Positions 12,301 through 24,698 of a DNA stretch of 64,000 nt are shown here, piece by piece; within the stretch, counting starts at the first letter, position 1; every line of letters begins with the position of its first letter. The notes below the pieces were generated by a model, which saw only the letters and a list, made by a program, of their open reading frames with translations, did not search any database and was not told where the DNA came from. The DNA lies in assembly GCF_040115645.1 (NCBI RefSeq), contig NC_089547.1:2480001-2544000 (forward strand). Reading direction: 5' to 3'. The position numbers were made by a program, and so were the translations under genes. This stretch comes from Euwallacea fornicatus. Lineage: Eukaryota; Arthropoda; Insecta; Coleoptera; Curculionidae.

Positions 12301-15300
12301 TGGAAACAAAGAAACATTAGTATTATATTATCGAGGCCAGTTATGTGGCAAGAAGGAAAAATTCTGGTTCAGGAGAGGATTAGTTTTGGAACTGCCACTT
12401 AGACAAATAAAAGTTAGTTAAGCTGTAAAATTGATGGTGATGATTGTGGTTGGTGATATGAGCCGAAGCAAATCCGGTACATCATCCTTGTCGTTTTCAT
12501 GAACTACGACAAAAAAAAAGACAAACAGATCTCAACCAATCGATACTAACAGACGCGAAGAGCAGGAAATCAAACCGTCGAACAATCATTAAATGCGGTA
12601 AAGAAAATTGATGGATAAACTTCAATGGAGCGATACTGAGAAAAGAAAAATAATGGATTATCAAATTTCAAATGATCTACAAGAGCTGATGCTGACAGCT
12701 AAGTTTTAACATTGCGATAAATCACGACCCAAATTACGGTAATAAGAACTATAATAATCAAAGAGGACCTTTCTCTAAAGGAGAAATAATTCTTTCAAAA
12801 AACTGATGTATGGCAGGCACAGTCGAACGTCCATGCCTGTATTCAATTTGACAGGACGAATTTATCAATTTCGAAGAATCGTTTCATTTTACTAAAATAT
12901 AGTTACTTCAAACATTGCAGAAAGTGATAAGAGTCAAGAGTATGTAATTCTACGACTAAGATTTAACCTTCGTTTTAAATACGGGAAAACCCCTATTAAC
13001 TTTGAGAATTTCAGGACATTGACCCTTCTCAAAAGACAAGATCATTACATACTTCTTCTTTAAAACACAGTTCGAAAAGTCATCTATAATTCTATATATT
13101 TAATGTTATTGGACCTGTAAGTACCTTGGTTGGCGGGCTCTGCTACCTCCCCCGAAGCTCCCTTCGCTGGGTTATCATAGCTGTTAGCACTATTCTGATA
13201 AAATCTTACACAATTCGTAAAGGTTTGGATACGGCAGTTATAACTTAAGTAGATCTTTGCGTGGTAATCTTGAATTTTTGATCACCCCTGCAACCTAGGA
13301 TTTTCTATTTCTTCTAATAGATATTTTTTTAAGGGGGAAATTCACGTTGAAATATTATAAGAATATATTACGAAAATTGCTAAAAGCCTCGTTTATGTAA
13401 TTTTACTTGAAAACTAAGAGCCAATCCTCCTCTTTAAACTTCTGGCAAGACGACTTGGCACCAAAGAAAAAATCCTCAAAATCCATTGCGACCGTTGCTC
13501 CTTCAAGTCAGGAGTCCCATCGATTCTAATTACAAGAGATCCATGGTCGGAGCAACTACTTTCAAATACTTTATATTTTATTTTATGGTTCACTGGACGT
13601 GATATATGATACACAATTTTTACTTCCACCAATGATTCCACTGAGGTTTATTTTAATGTTATAGTGCTTTTGTTGAGCAATGAGGCGGGTGAATTTACCT
13701 CAATTTAACAAGAACAGTATTACACTGGGTTAAAATTTGAATGTTCTGTAACAGTCTTCCAGAAGCAAACACCTTGTGTAGATGCTTGTGACGCTTCAAA
13801 AGTAATCCGTTGAAAACACCGTGCAAAAATCCGCTTATAACCGCATTGCGAAAATTCCCTCGGGAGCGCCAGTTAAAAGGCAAAAAAAGATCATATTTTT
13901 TAAAAACCGGTAATATCCGGATCGCCAGACCTGACCTACATTCCACACATTCCAATGTCAGGTGGTTTAGCGCCTTTTAAAAGGAATATTATTTGATAAA
14001 CAGAATGCTCGGTAAGTATATGGGTCAGTCGGTCACAACAAGTAAGACAGAGACAAAAACATCAAGACGACAACCGGGTGCCAATGTGCCTACTGCAGAA
14101 TTGGTCCGTCATTATCTCTCTTTGTCTCAGCTTTCCAGGTCGTACGACTCAGAGAGAGAAACAAAATAATGGTATTGCAAACTTCCCGCCATTTCTTTCT
14201 TCAGATTCATCATAAGTGCAGTAGGGTAAGTATGTAAACGGTATAAGTGTGTTATTGCGATCCTTGTGTTGTAATAAAAGTAAAAATGTATTACTTAATA
14301 GTTAGAAATCTTCTTAATGATGATTTAAATCCAACAACGTAGGTGCTGCGCATTATTTGTGGGTTTCCTCCGTGTAAATAAATTAGTTAGGTTAGGTGTC
14401 AGCAAAGGTTTGTGTACAAATTTGGAGTTCCAATTAGAGAGCCTTGTTTAGTGAAATATTCAGTTCCGGATGGTGATTTTTGGTAATTATAAACATTTTC
14501 ATTAAAGTTTACGTTTAAAAAACGAATGATAGATTGTTTTTCAATATTTTTTGAGAAAAGCACTAATCTACCCATATCCCGTAAATACTATTTATACACG
14601 GGGCAACTGCAGACTAGCCGCTGGGGCCAGTGCATATGAGTCCGCAGTCATGTTAAATATTTGCTAAAATGCAGGAATGAAACAAAAAGGTAGTAATGAG
14701 ACCGGAAGTACTAACTGTGGAAGAGGTTAAAGAAAGGTTAGTTACAGACCAGCAATCAAAGCAGAAAACAGAATAAGGAAACCTCTCGTGCATAATTCTG
14801 ATAATGTTGATCACGACAATAACTTATGTACCATCTGTAAATGCCACTTTCGATTGCATATTGACCATAGACAATAAATTTAATGTGGTAGTTCCATGTA
14901 ATAGATGTGCGGCATTTTCAACGGATATTAAAAAAATATATATGAATATAAGAGATGTGTTGATGAAGATTAACAACGCTTATTAAGTTACAAAACTGAA
15001 ATTAACAATTTATTTTTTACATTACACCTTTATGTCATAAAATAAAATTATTAAACATATATTACGCCATTTTTTAACTTAATTAGCTAACTTTTAAATT
15101 TTTTACTTTTTAATTTAAAAAAAGTTCTTGTTTTGTTTAAAAGCGTGTAACTTGTAAAATAAACCAGATTTTTTAATGTGGTAAAAAGCAATTCGTAGTT
15201 GAATTATTGCTAAATTCGCCCTTTGCCCTTAACCTATGATGTACGGGGTCACAGCATTTTCGGGGCAAGTGCAGAGCAGTTGACTTTTTTGCAATTACCT

Positions 15301-17577
15301 ATAACACTAAATTTTGTGGTTAAACTTGGACTTTTTCGCTTATTTTAATCAAACAGCAACAACCCAAAAGGTCGTTGATACAAAAAACAGATACTTATAT
15401 AAATAACAAAATTTACATAAGTGTAAATCCGATTTAACAATATGCACTCCCCACTGCACCCTAACACAAATCAAAAATATTTAGTTTTATTTTAGCTTAG
15501 ACATTGTTATTATTCCGTTATGTATAACTGATATGTTATTAAAATAGTTAGAAATTACATTTAGGAGTAATTATAATGTGTCTAGGGTATTAAGGAGTCC
15601 TCACATTTCTTCGCACAAGGCTACACATGATCAGAATCAGGATACCATGATAGATTCAAGCGTTGTAACACTTTATGTTGTGCCATATGGAGGATAGATT
15701 GATCTCCTCTCAAAGTTATTGCTAATATTCTCCTCATGGGATATCTAAGAAAGTGTCCTTAACCATAAGGTGGACTAAGATTGTGTGCCTGAAAGGTACA
15801 TTTTGGATTCTACCGCTTTGCTCGCATGATGATTACGCCAAAACTGAAAATTTTCTTCAATTCTTGACTTCTTGAGTTTTTTTAAATGATTTTGCCGTAT
15901 CTTAACTTCACAAAAACACAATTTAAATACCCTACATTTATACCGGTTGTTGCTTACCGAAAATCTGAATCGGAATCCAGAAGCAAGTAAGTTTCTACCG
16001 CTGCTAATTAGAAAAGTTTACAGAGTAATCAGTCACCCTTTGTTAAATAATCGTGAGCCCGTCGAAAGTTTAGGTATTTTTCACGGGACAGGGAATAATA
16101 GACGTCTGCTAGAAGTAACAACTCGGTTTTAATCAAGAGTTGTCAAGAAAACTTAATGGGAAACAATCAAGAAGTCTAAGGTGTTTGAGAAGCGTTTAAG
16201 CATTCCTCTCTTGCGAAAATTTCGCTTCTATCATGTCTTCATAACATGTGATGTAAAATTAAACGATGTGCGATATAAATAAACGGCCAGAAATAACCTT
16301 TTCCTATTTTTAAATCCAAGTAAAAATTAATATTAATAACGTGCTGCCCCTTTCATTAACATCCTGAAAGGGGTGGGTCTGAGTCATTGCACCCATGCCA
16401 ATTATTCTTCACATTACTTATAATTAACATTTGCCAACCCTCCTCGCAGTTAATGCTTCCACTATTTCACTGCCTTGCTTAAATGTCACGACCCACTTAT
16501 TTTATTTTTACTCATCTTCTTTGACTTTTTCCTCAGTGGCGTAGCCGAGCAAATATTTGCCAGGTTGTTCCAATTTCCGATAATACATGTCGTACAATAC
16601 AAATCAATTTACGTCAAAAATAATGAAGCTTCCGCAGTGGTGGAACACTTTTCTTGAGGGGGGTAGGTCCACGTGACAAGTGACATGGGGTGGTACAATT
16701 AGTGCTCGGCCACCTGCGACCCTTAGATTTGCGACACGCTTTTGTTTCAGCCCTGCCTACTCCCTTTTGTTTTTCGGCCTGGCGAGACCGCTCGGATTGA
16801 GTGCGAAACGTCACGCTGCAAGGGCTTTTGTTTTGTCGATCGTTTTTTGTTTCGGGCTTTTGAGGTGGAACAAATGGGTTTCCCTGATTTTTTCTCAATT
16901 TGTTTGTGTGAATCTGTGAAGGGTGCGTCTCTATTTCCCTTGTAGGTTATGGGATAGCTGAAATGGGGTGGCAATACCTTACTATTCCCGTCTCGTTAAA
17001 GTTTGTTTGCAGCACATTTTTACCCTCTTAATTAGTGTTTTGATTCTTGCTTCTTATGCTTAACCGCTGTCGGCACTAATTTGGGCACCCTCGAGGAGTA
17101 GTGTGTTTGATCAGCTGTCCCCCTAGACGTCAGGACCATTTTCTTTTTATTTTACCGCTTTTCGAAGCATTCAATTAGCCCAAGTTAAGGCATTTTTGCA
17201 GTTTTGAAAGCAGTAGAAACTTAAAAATATTTAATTAAAGCCCAGCTCTGGAAATAATTCACAACCTCCCCCTTTGGAGAATATTGCGGCTCTAAATTGT
17301 AAATTTTTGCAAATTCGCCCGAGGCTCTAAATTCAGTATCTGGTTAATTGAAGAACAGTGTTGCCGCATTTCTGGTAGTCTAACGTAACTTTGAGAGTAT
17401 TTGAGCTGAAATTAAAATTTAGACTTCGGATTCTTCTCCGAATAAACTTTATTCGGTTTAATGATTATGTAGAATCAAACAATTGGCCCGGAAATTGAGG
17501 ATTTAAAATTCGCCTGAGAGAGATTTTCTAGAGCATTTTGGTACCTTTTTATTCACGCTTTTTAGGGCGCATTTTTC
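6322..17577. other. Long gene-free stretch
   Basis: About 11 kb without a gene I can support. Open frames are short and lack family motifs. The DNA is AT-rich with short runs of homeodomain-type TAAT sites, as expected of insect intergenic or intronic DNA. Slightly more GC-rich patches lie near 9520-9640, 14050-14180 and 16640-16880. No tRNA, tandem repeat or inverted-repeat element was detected by reading. Confidence 0.35.
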
Positions 17578-17904
17578 TACAGGGTGGGCTAACGAAAACG
17601 AAAAGGTTCAAGTTCAGGGTTCTTAATTTCATTAAACGAAAAAACGCTTGAGTACGTCAATATGTATGTGGAAAGGCAAACCTTTTATACTTACATCCGA
17701 GCCCCTACCGTCAACCCTTTGAGTAAGGTGCTATTTACCCCTAATACTTCAAATTGGAAGTAGGGTTGAATGACACCTTGTTTGACAGGTCGTTCAATTC
17801 TCTGCTTAAAGACAGTTAGTTTTTGGCATAAGATATCATTCTAACATTGTAAAATTAAAAATGTATTCTTTTCATTATAATCACGGCTGCAATTTAAAAA
17901 AAAA

Positions 17905-18878
17905 TAGTTCAATAAACATTCACATTGCTGTACATTAACTTCAATGTAATGATACAAGTTCTCCCCAAATCGATTTCTCACATTATTGGACATTCTGGTG
18001 TTACAAGATGACACTCGTTAATAATCCGCTGCCGTAAATCTTGTAAGCAAGTTGGTGGAGTAGCATAGCTGTTAAATTTTATGTGTACTCACAAAAAGTA
18101 ATCTAACGGTGACAAATCTGGAGATCTTCGTGGCCATCAATAGCGTCCTTCTACCACTTCCTGGAAATGCTTGGTCTAAGTACACTCGCACCTGCTGTGC
18201 ATAATGCGAAAGAGCGTCGTCCTGTTGGAACAGGATTTGGTTTGGTAAATAGCTCTCATCCTTAATCACATTTTGGATTATGGCGGGTTTGATTGCACTC
18301 TCCAACGCGTCCAAATACATTTCTCCATTTAGGGTGCCGGGTAGAAAAAAGGGTCCAACTAGATGGTCACCGAAGATACCAGCCCACACGTTCAACTTTT
18401 CAGGATGTCGCGTGTGTGTCTCGTGAAGAATTTGTAGTCTTACATCACTCCTACCTATACATGGGGGTATTGATTTGCTCCGTAATTAATAACTTCGTAG
18501 AATTACAGTCACCTGTCCAAGCCATCCTTGTTCAGCTCTTGCACTAATCTTATTTTATAAGGAAGAAATATATATATATATATATATATATTTTAATATT
18601 CTTCGAGCGCTAGTTCGCATAACACCTGACACTTCACTCAACTTCCTCGTACTTAATGGTAAATCTTAAGTTGCGTGATTCATAACAGCTACTTCCACTG
18701 CTTCATTGACTACTGGATTTATAATATAATTGATGAACTTGAGGACATACTTCCGACTGACATGTTTTTCAGGTTGCCGCTGGTCGAAAATCTCAGCTGT
18801 TCTGTATACAGATTCATTATTTGAACGGGACATTGAAATAATTTCAGCTTTTTCAGTTGTAGAGAGAACAATATTCAT
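17905..18878 (-). pseudogene. Transposase relic, NVWAGI class, DD41D-like spacing
   Basis: Decayed DDE/D transposase inside the element above. The start ATG is at 18878-18876. The N-terminal helix-turn-helix has EKAEIISMSRSNNESVYRTA followed by EIFDQRQPEKH. A (TA)n run interrupts the middle. The catalytic core reads LNVWAGIFGDHLVGPFFLPG, then ILFQQDDALSHYAQQVRVYL with one catalytic aspartate, then after a frame change WP-RSPDLSPLDYFL with the last aspartate. The tail reads YATPPTCLQDLRQRIINE. The two visible aspartates are about 39-40 residues apart here, and two residues seem lost before WP, so the ancestral spacing fits the DD41D (rosa/Visitor-like) group. That family assignment is inference from motif spacing. 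Confidence 0.75.
18568..18591. repeat. (AT)12 microsatellite
   Basis: A 24-bp uninterrupted AT dinucleotide run. It lies inside the decayed transposase, between the helix-turn-helix part and the catalytic core, so it arose after that gene was already dead or helped to kill it. Confidence 0.95.
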
Positions 18879-19347
18879 GCACGCCAGAAAATTAGTAAAC
18901 TACTGAACATCAGCAATCACTGCTTTACTATCCTCTAGGGTTCTACTGACTAGTGCAATTCAACATTCAACAAGACCGTTATTCTCCTTTTTATAAACAT
19001 TGTTTTGTAAACAACTCACCATTTTTCTATTTAAATTGGCTTGAACGTTTATTTAACTAATTTCTTTTAACTCTAGCTGTCATTGTAAATGAAATGGACA
19101 AATTTCTAATTTGCATGGCGAAAATGAGATCCTATGTCAACAACTACACATTTTTGAAAGGAGAATTGAATAACCTTTCACACAAGGTATCACTTAACCC
19201 TGCTCAAACGGTTGAAGGTAGAAGTTCGGATATAGGTCTAAAAGGTTTCCCCCTCGACGACAAATTGATACGTTCGAACGGTTCTTCTTTTAATGAAATT
19301 GAGGACCTGAAACTTGAACCGTTTCGTTTTCAATGGTCCACCCTGTA

Positions 19348-22300
19348 TGCGAACTGAAATCGTTTAGAGGATTTTCTGTAACATTAAAAACCAAAATAAG
19401 GCTATCGAACCGCAATATTTTAACTTCAAGCGGTTCTGAGACCAAGAACGGAAATACAACTATTATTTACTACATTTAACACTCCTTTATCTCGGCCATT
19501 TATTAGCATTTAAACAGAGGCGTCAATGAGGATGGCACATAATGAATGAAGACCAAACGCAACATAAAAACTGCTATCATAAACTGAATGTAAACGTTCA
19601 AATTTATTGCCGTATCTTGACATAGAACATAAGAAATTTCAGTAATAAGAGGACTGTTTATTGTAGAATAAACCTCGTCTAAGACGGCTAAAATTTATTG
19701 CTCTCAATTTTTATCTCTAGTAAAACAATGCGGATGAATTATGTTAATGCTAGCGGAGACTATACAATATTGTTTTATTTTTCAACAAGTTGATTAATAT
19801 TTTTGTCCCATTGTGCGTCCCGAAATATCGCGCTTAAGGAGAAAATCAATATCCGGAAGCTTTCAGCTTCGCAGTATAAGGGCAGTTTTTAATTTGAAAT
19901 GCATCGTTACCATTTTAAGACCTGTTTGCTTACATTAAAGACACTATTAAGTTTCTTCTGAACTTCCTCTGAAGTTTTTATCGAGAAAACTACTAAGGGC
20001 AGGGTAATCAAGCCGTCATCGCAACCGTGAAACAATAAAGTCGAAGTGTAATTAAAACTTTCTAATCGGGAGTAAATCGATACTGTTTGCTTACATTCGG
20101 GTGTGTTATGACAAACCAATACCGTTATGCAATAATGACTGTTTTTGTGAGTTCTGCTTTAATTTTAACAGGTTCAGTCACGATTTTAAGGCGGAAAGTT
20201 TCCAGTGTTCAACGCGTCTAGCCCTCATTGAAGTGGTTTTAGAGGAGTTCATGTGCTGCCATGGAGCTCTTCTTGTTGAAATGGGCAACATTGTTTATTT
20301 GTGATTTTCATTTGAGGCTTGAAAGGAGGCTTAATCCTTTTAGATATCTCTTCAATGATGTTAATAGGAATTCTAGCACGATTCTCGGAGTGGATTTCTT
20401 TAGATGAGTGTGTCAGAATTATCAACGCTCTTGAAAGAACTAAAATCATTTCCATATTCACAGGTGCTTTACTACCGCCTCCGTGCTGCCATACGAGACC
20501 TGCTACTTCGATAGCAAACAGTTCAAAACTGGGAATTTCAGTGGTGAAAAATTCACATCGAGGGTTTGGGAATATCATATGTCCATTCCACCTTACGTAT
20601 TTTGCATTTGTCCACACGTCTCAGAGATCATCGAGTATTTTCATTGCACTTATTACCAATCAATACTTTTCTGTTGCTTGTCCAAACAGCCTAAACTTTA
20701 TGTTCGGAATAATTTTCACTCTCCCTGATAACAAACATGTCTCGTTACTGAACTTCTTTATTGACATGCAATGAGACTGCACGTTCGCTCATTTCAATCC
20801 TATGGAATTTCGAAAATTTTTTTCACGTTAAAAAACGTATTTTTCAAAACTATTAAATCGTATCTTTACTCTGTCCGTCAGAAAATTGGACTTCCAAGGG
20901 ACTGACACCCGAATGTCGCAGTCCCAGAAAGGCCAGCTCTCACAGGGATCCCTAATTATGCTAATTAACGAAAATGGAATTCTAGCTTTGCAAACGAACA
21001 GGCGTCACTGAATTGTCTTTGCCGGCTTTTTTTCTCAAAGCTGGTAAAACTCTTTAATTAACGTAATTCCTCCTCGTTTCCTCAAAGTAAAACTTGCCAT
21101 ATTATACCTCCAGGATAAGCCTTCAAGGGAAATTAATTACGCACCAAAATCTCTTATTGTATGATGTGAGAAGTTTTAATTTAATCACCTCTATTATTGT
21201 GTTTTTGGTTTTTTAGGGACACTGGATATATTGTCTTGGATGTCGCAATTATCTTGGCATCACAACAAGCTGTAATGAAGGGATTATCCAGCGCAAGAAC
21301 TACTAATGGCCAAACTGTCAGTAGTCAAGATTTACAAGCACTCTAAGCTGCGTTCCTTGGGGCCTGGAGTATTTATTTCTGAGCAAGTAAAATGTTAATT
21401 TGTATGGAAGGAACGTAAAGAAAATTGCGATTTATTTTTCCTTTGAGTCATATAAACAACGCAGGCGTAATCAATATTTTGGGCATATTTTCAATAACTC
21501 GATAATCCCTTCCTTGGACTTGAAAGCATTTCCAATTATTTTTTCAATTTAGACTTATCCAGTTTCGGAAGAGGCTTAAGTCGACAGGAGGGATTTTATT
21601 GACAATTTTTCAAATCTGCAAATCCGCCGGTTTCGCTTTGAATAATTATAATACAAATAATGCAAGCGGTGATTGAAACAGACGATAAAGCGGGGGATAT
21701 AGCAGAAATTATCATAATTTTATATCGTGGAAAATGGATGATAAATTTTATACATTAACATTTCAGCCGTAACAGAAGAGAAATAATTATCAACTCTGAA
21801 ATTGGCGCGTGTGTTGATACAATTTGCCCGACCACGGCTGAGCGAGTTTCGATTTTGAAATTTATACATGAAATGGTACGATTACAAAATGATTTCAGTT
21901 ATATTTCTGGGTATTTTACAAACAATGGAACTGCACATTTCCAGAAACTTTCGCTGCTCCATATTCAAAGGACTGGAAAGTTATTTTACCCCAATTTAAG
22001 CGGTCTGTACACACATGATCCAATATTAAAACAATAACAAGTGGAGGACCAATCTCCATGCGTAATTTCCGTCGTCCTTAGTGCTGATCCGTAAGTGAAA
22101 AGGGTGCCCCATCCCCAGGGGTAAGACTAAGGGGTATTATGAAATAGTTCAGTGGCGGCTACTATCGATTACCCCTTAAAATGCGTTTAATTTTGTTTTG
22201 CGCGTTCACTCAAAATTGCTCCGAACTTTCTTCAAAGTAGAAATATGAAAATAACTGACCCGAATTATTCTATAGAGAAAATTCTCTCTGTCAGACAGGC

Positions 22301-23698
22301 CTGCGACAGGATCACTCTTTCGTAACTTAAAAATTGCTTTAATAATTCGAAATAGTTTCCGCTCACATGAGCCGTGGTCCAATGGAGTCTCTCCCTGACG
22401 GTTCGTCCGCAACTGCGGTAGATTCGACCAAGGGCGATGAGGTAACGAAGGGAACCATTTTGTGTGTCTCGTGTGTTAGCGTTCGAGAAGTCACACGAAA
22501 AATGGTGCTTCAAGCTTCCTGGCTACCAAGGTTTGATCCAGCAACGATAGCGAAGTGCTCCGCCACTGTCCGCCTTCTAAACGAAACACTGACACACAAG
22601 ATCACTTGGGAAAACGTCCTGATGGGTCTATAGTTCTCCCTTCGCAGAAAAATTAATATCACGTATGTATATTCTCCGCACCCGCTGCGAACAACTAAAT
22701 TACGTAGATTAAAGGGGATTTAGCGAAGCAAAATTTTTGTGATGAGTTTTTAGTTTACTTGTCCCCCCCCTCACTATTTTATGAGGGCTAAAAATATAAA
22801 CGTAGTTGACAAATTCCATTGTATATCGTATGCCCTAACTTATGTATATTCATAAGTTTAAGAAGTGTTCGGAGAGGAAGAGGTGCATATATCTCCGCGT
22901 CCTGTCACAGTGGGTTGTTAGGGAAATATATTACGGCATCTGTGCGTCTTCGTCATGCATTATCTGGCGCTTTTTATTTCTAGATAAAGCGCTAAAAACG
23001 GATAATTAATTTGGTGTCGTTTGCCAGATATTCTGGAAAAACCATCGTGCACGCACTCTGGAAACGAAGAGAGACTAATTAGGAGCATTAAATCGTGCAA
23101 TAATGACAGCAGATCCGGAAGAAATATGTGACAGAACAAATTGAACAAAAGGACCGAATAAATAACGCAATAATCCGAGATAACGTCTAACAACTCTCGA
23201 GACCATTAAACTAAGATCCCAAAACACAAATTGCTGGGGTACTCGAAACTATCGTCATCTAGCAAAGAACCTCTAAATCCAGACAAACCGTTGTCGGTAG
23301 AAAATTTTAATAGAAATAAATAATGGAGGTCGTTATTCCTGCGGATGCCTTTCAAGCAAAGCATTTGGCAATAACGTTTACAAATCGCCCTGGGAACAAA
23401 CTGGCTACACTACAATGCGGTTGAGCAATAGACAAAGACAAATAAAGGACGATCCGAGAAAAGGGCGCTATATAAATATGGAAGACTGGATGAAAGAAGG
23501 AAGGCGCAACAAAGTTGATAAAAATTACGCTCCAGTTTGTAAGCGGTTGTCGTTCCTAGGGAGGGGGAGGAGGAGTCTGTCTGAGGACACGTGGTAAATG
23601 TGATTCTCATGCACAAGGGGGTGCCTCAATCGATTTAGGTACTAAGGACTAATTTATCAGATCAGGTACTGAAATCTTCTAACAAGGAAATCAAAAAA
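19348..23698. other. Gene-free stretch with one long two-strand open region
   Basis: No recognisable gene. The longest open frame is 151 codons on the plus strand (20319-20774), overlapped on the minus strand by one of 122 codons (20617-20249). Neither shows a motif I know, and frames open on both strands usually mean that at least one is chance. Around 20640-20760 the minus frame continues with scattered stops, which would fit a decayed transposon or gene; this is weak. Confidence 0.3.
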
Positions 23699-24698
23699 TA
23701 CACTCACGTTCGCATAACATGCACCACGCCGCGATAACAATAATTAAGTCGTGCGATTTTGGCAAAATAATGCTTCATAACAGAATATCAAATGCTCCGA
23801 GCTTCAGTAAAAAAAAATACCGTTAATTAATTAAAAAGTAAATAATGAGTAACGTCACTCCTACAACAATGCAAACATGTGCTCTTCGCGGCGTGCTTTG
23901 CAACAAACAGGCAACATTCTCCTGGGGTAATTCAATTCATGCCACCTCAAGGTGGTATCGTAGGATATCCAAATTATTTGAGGATCCCAGTAAATTTCGA
24001 AGACTCATCACGTCCGAAAAATTTTCGATAGGTGATAGGTCCGGTAACCGTGCAGGCCAGGACAGCACTTCCAATAGTGCTTGTTCAAAGTATCTTCGAG
24101 TAATGTTCGCAATATGCGGCCTTTCGTGATCCTGTTGGAAAACGCCATTTGGCAAAGTCTGCATGAAGGGTAGTAATACTGGCTTCAGGACATTCTTAAG
24201 GTAGCGATGTACGTTTAGGGCGCCTGGAATGAACACAAAAGGAGGTCCTGGATCAAGACATATCGCACCCCAAACCACAATAGCAGATGTTAAGGTTTTG
24301 TTAGCTATATCCGCGCAATACTGGTGTGGTTCCGATTTATTCTTCGGACAATTTCGCGATAAGAAAATTCGCTCTCTTTCGTGGGGATAATTCGCCCTCT
24401 ATCAAAATCCGAGTTACGGGAGAAATTTCGACGCTGTATCACTAGGGGCATTTTAAGCAGATATCTCGTTGAGAGTTCGGCAACGAAACAAACTGACATT
24501 TCCATGTAATTATTATTTTATTTATCAACAATTGTTGAAGAAATCTAGAAAGACAATGACAAAAAAACCATTGGCGTTCTTTCTTTTTTACTGAAGCTCT
24601 GATCATTTAATACTTCATTATGGAGTATTATTTTGCCAAATTACAAGATTTAATTATTATTATCACTGGGTGGAGCACTTCATATAAAGCTAAGTATA
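23699..24698 (-). mobile_element. Non-autonomous Tc1-like element, copy A
   Basis: A unit of about 1 kb with inverted ends of about 120 bp. The left end begins TACACTCACGTTCGCATAAC and the inverted right end begins TATACTTAGCTTTATATGAA. Both then share AATAATTAA, TTTTGGCAAAATAAT and CTTCAGTAAAAAA. The same arms occur in copies B (46992-47636) and C (59203-59909). Inside, two transposase fragments on the minus strand are joined by an internal deletion, so the first catalytic aspartate is missing. The end positions are set by comparison with copy B and could be off by a few bases. Confidence 0.75.
23842..24505 (-). pseudogene. Tc1-like (DD34E) transposase with internal deletion, copy A
   Basis: The N-terminal part (24505-24305, ATG at 24505) encodes a paired-type helix-turn-helix ending REIVRRINRNHTSIARI and then a stop. 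After a junction near 24305-24285 the catalytic half follows: IVVWGAICLDPGPPFVFIPG, then FQQDHERPHIANITRRYFEQ, then WPARLPDLSPIEN. The second aspartate and the glutamate are 34 residues apart, the DD34E signature. The second helix-turn-helix and the first aspartate are absent, so no active enzyme can be made. A TGA replaces the expected tryptophan codon after LEVA, and the frame continues past it to about 23842. Confidence 0.8.

Larger units (their letters stand above)
17578..19347 (-). mobile_element. Tc1/mariner-superfamily element with about 200-bp inverted ends (TACAGGGTGG)
   Basis: A 1770-bp element. The left end begins TACAGGGTGGGCTAACGAAA at 17578. The right end, read inverted from 19347, begins TACAGGGTGGACCATTGAAA. 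The two arms stay alignable for about 190-230 bp (17578-17807 and 19155-19347). Shared blocks are GGTTCAAGTT near the ends, CAAACCTTTTATA or its variant in the middle, and ACCTTGT-TGA followed by TTCAATTCTC at the inner edge. TA lies at both outer ends. The interior carries a decayed transposase on the minus strand. This copy ties the TACAGGGTG end motif, found on many non-coding repeats in the window, to a coding element. Confidence 0.8.

Noticed and set aside
19094..19357. Plus-strand 87-codon open frame
   Set aside because: It coincides with the right inverted arm of the element at 17578-19347 and has no independent support.
23845..24129. Plus-strand 94-codon open frame
   Set aside because: It is antisense to the Tc1-like transposase catalytic half.
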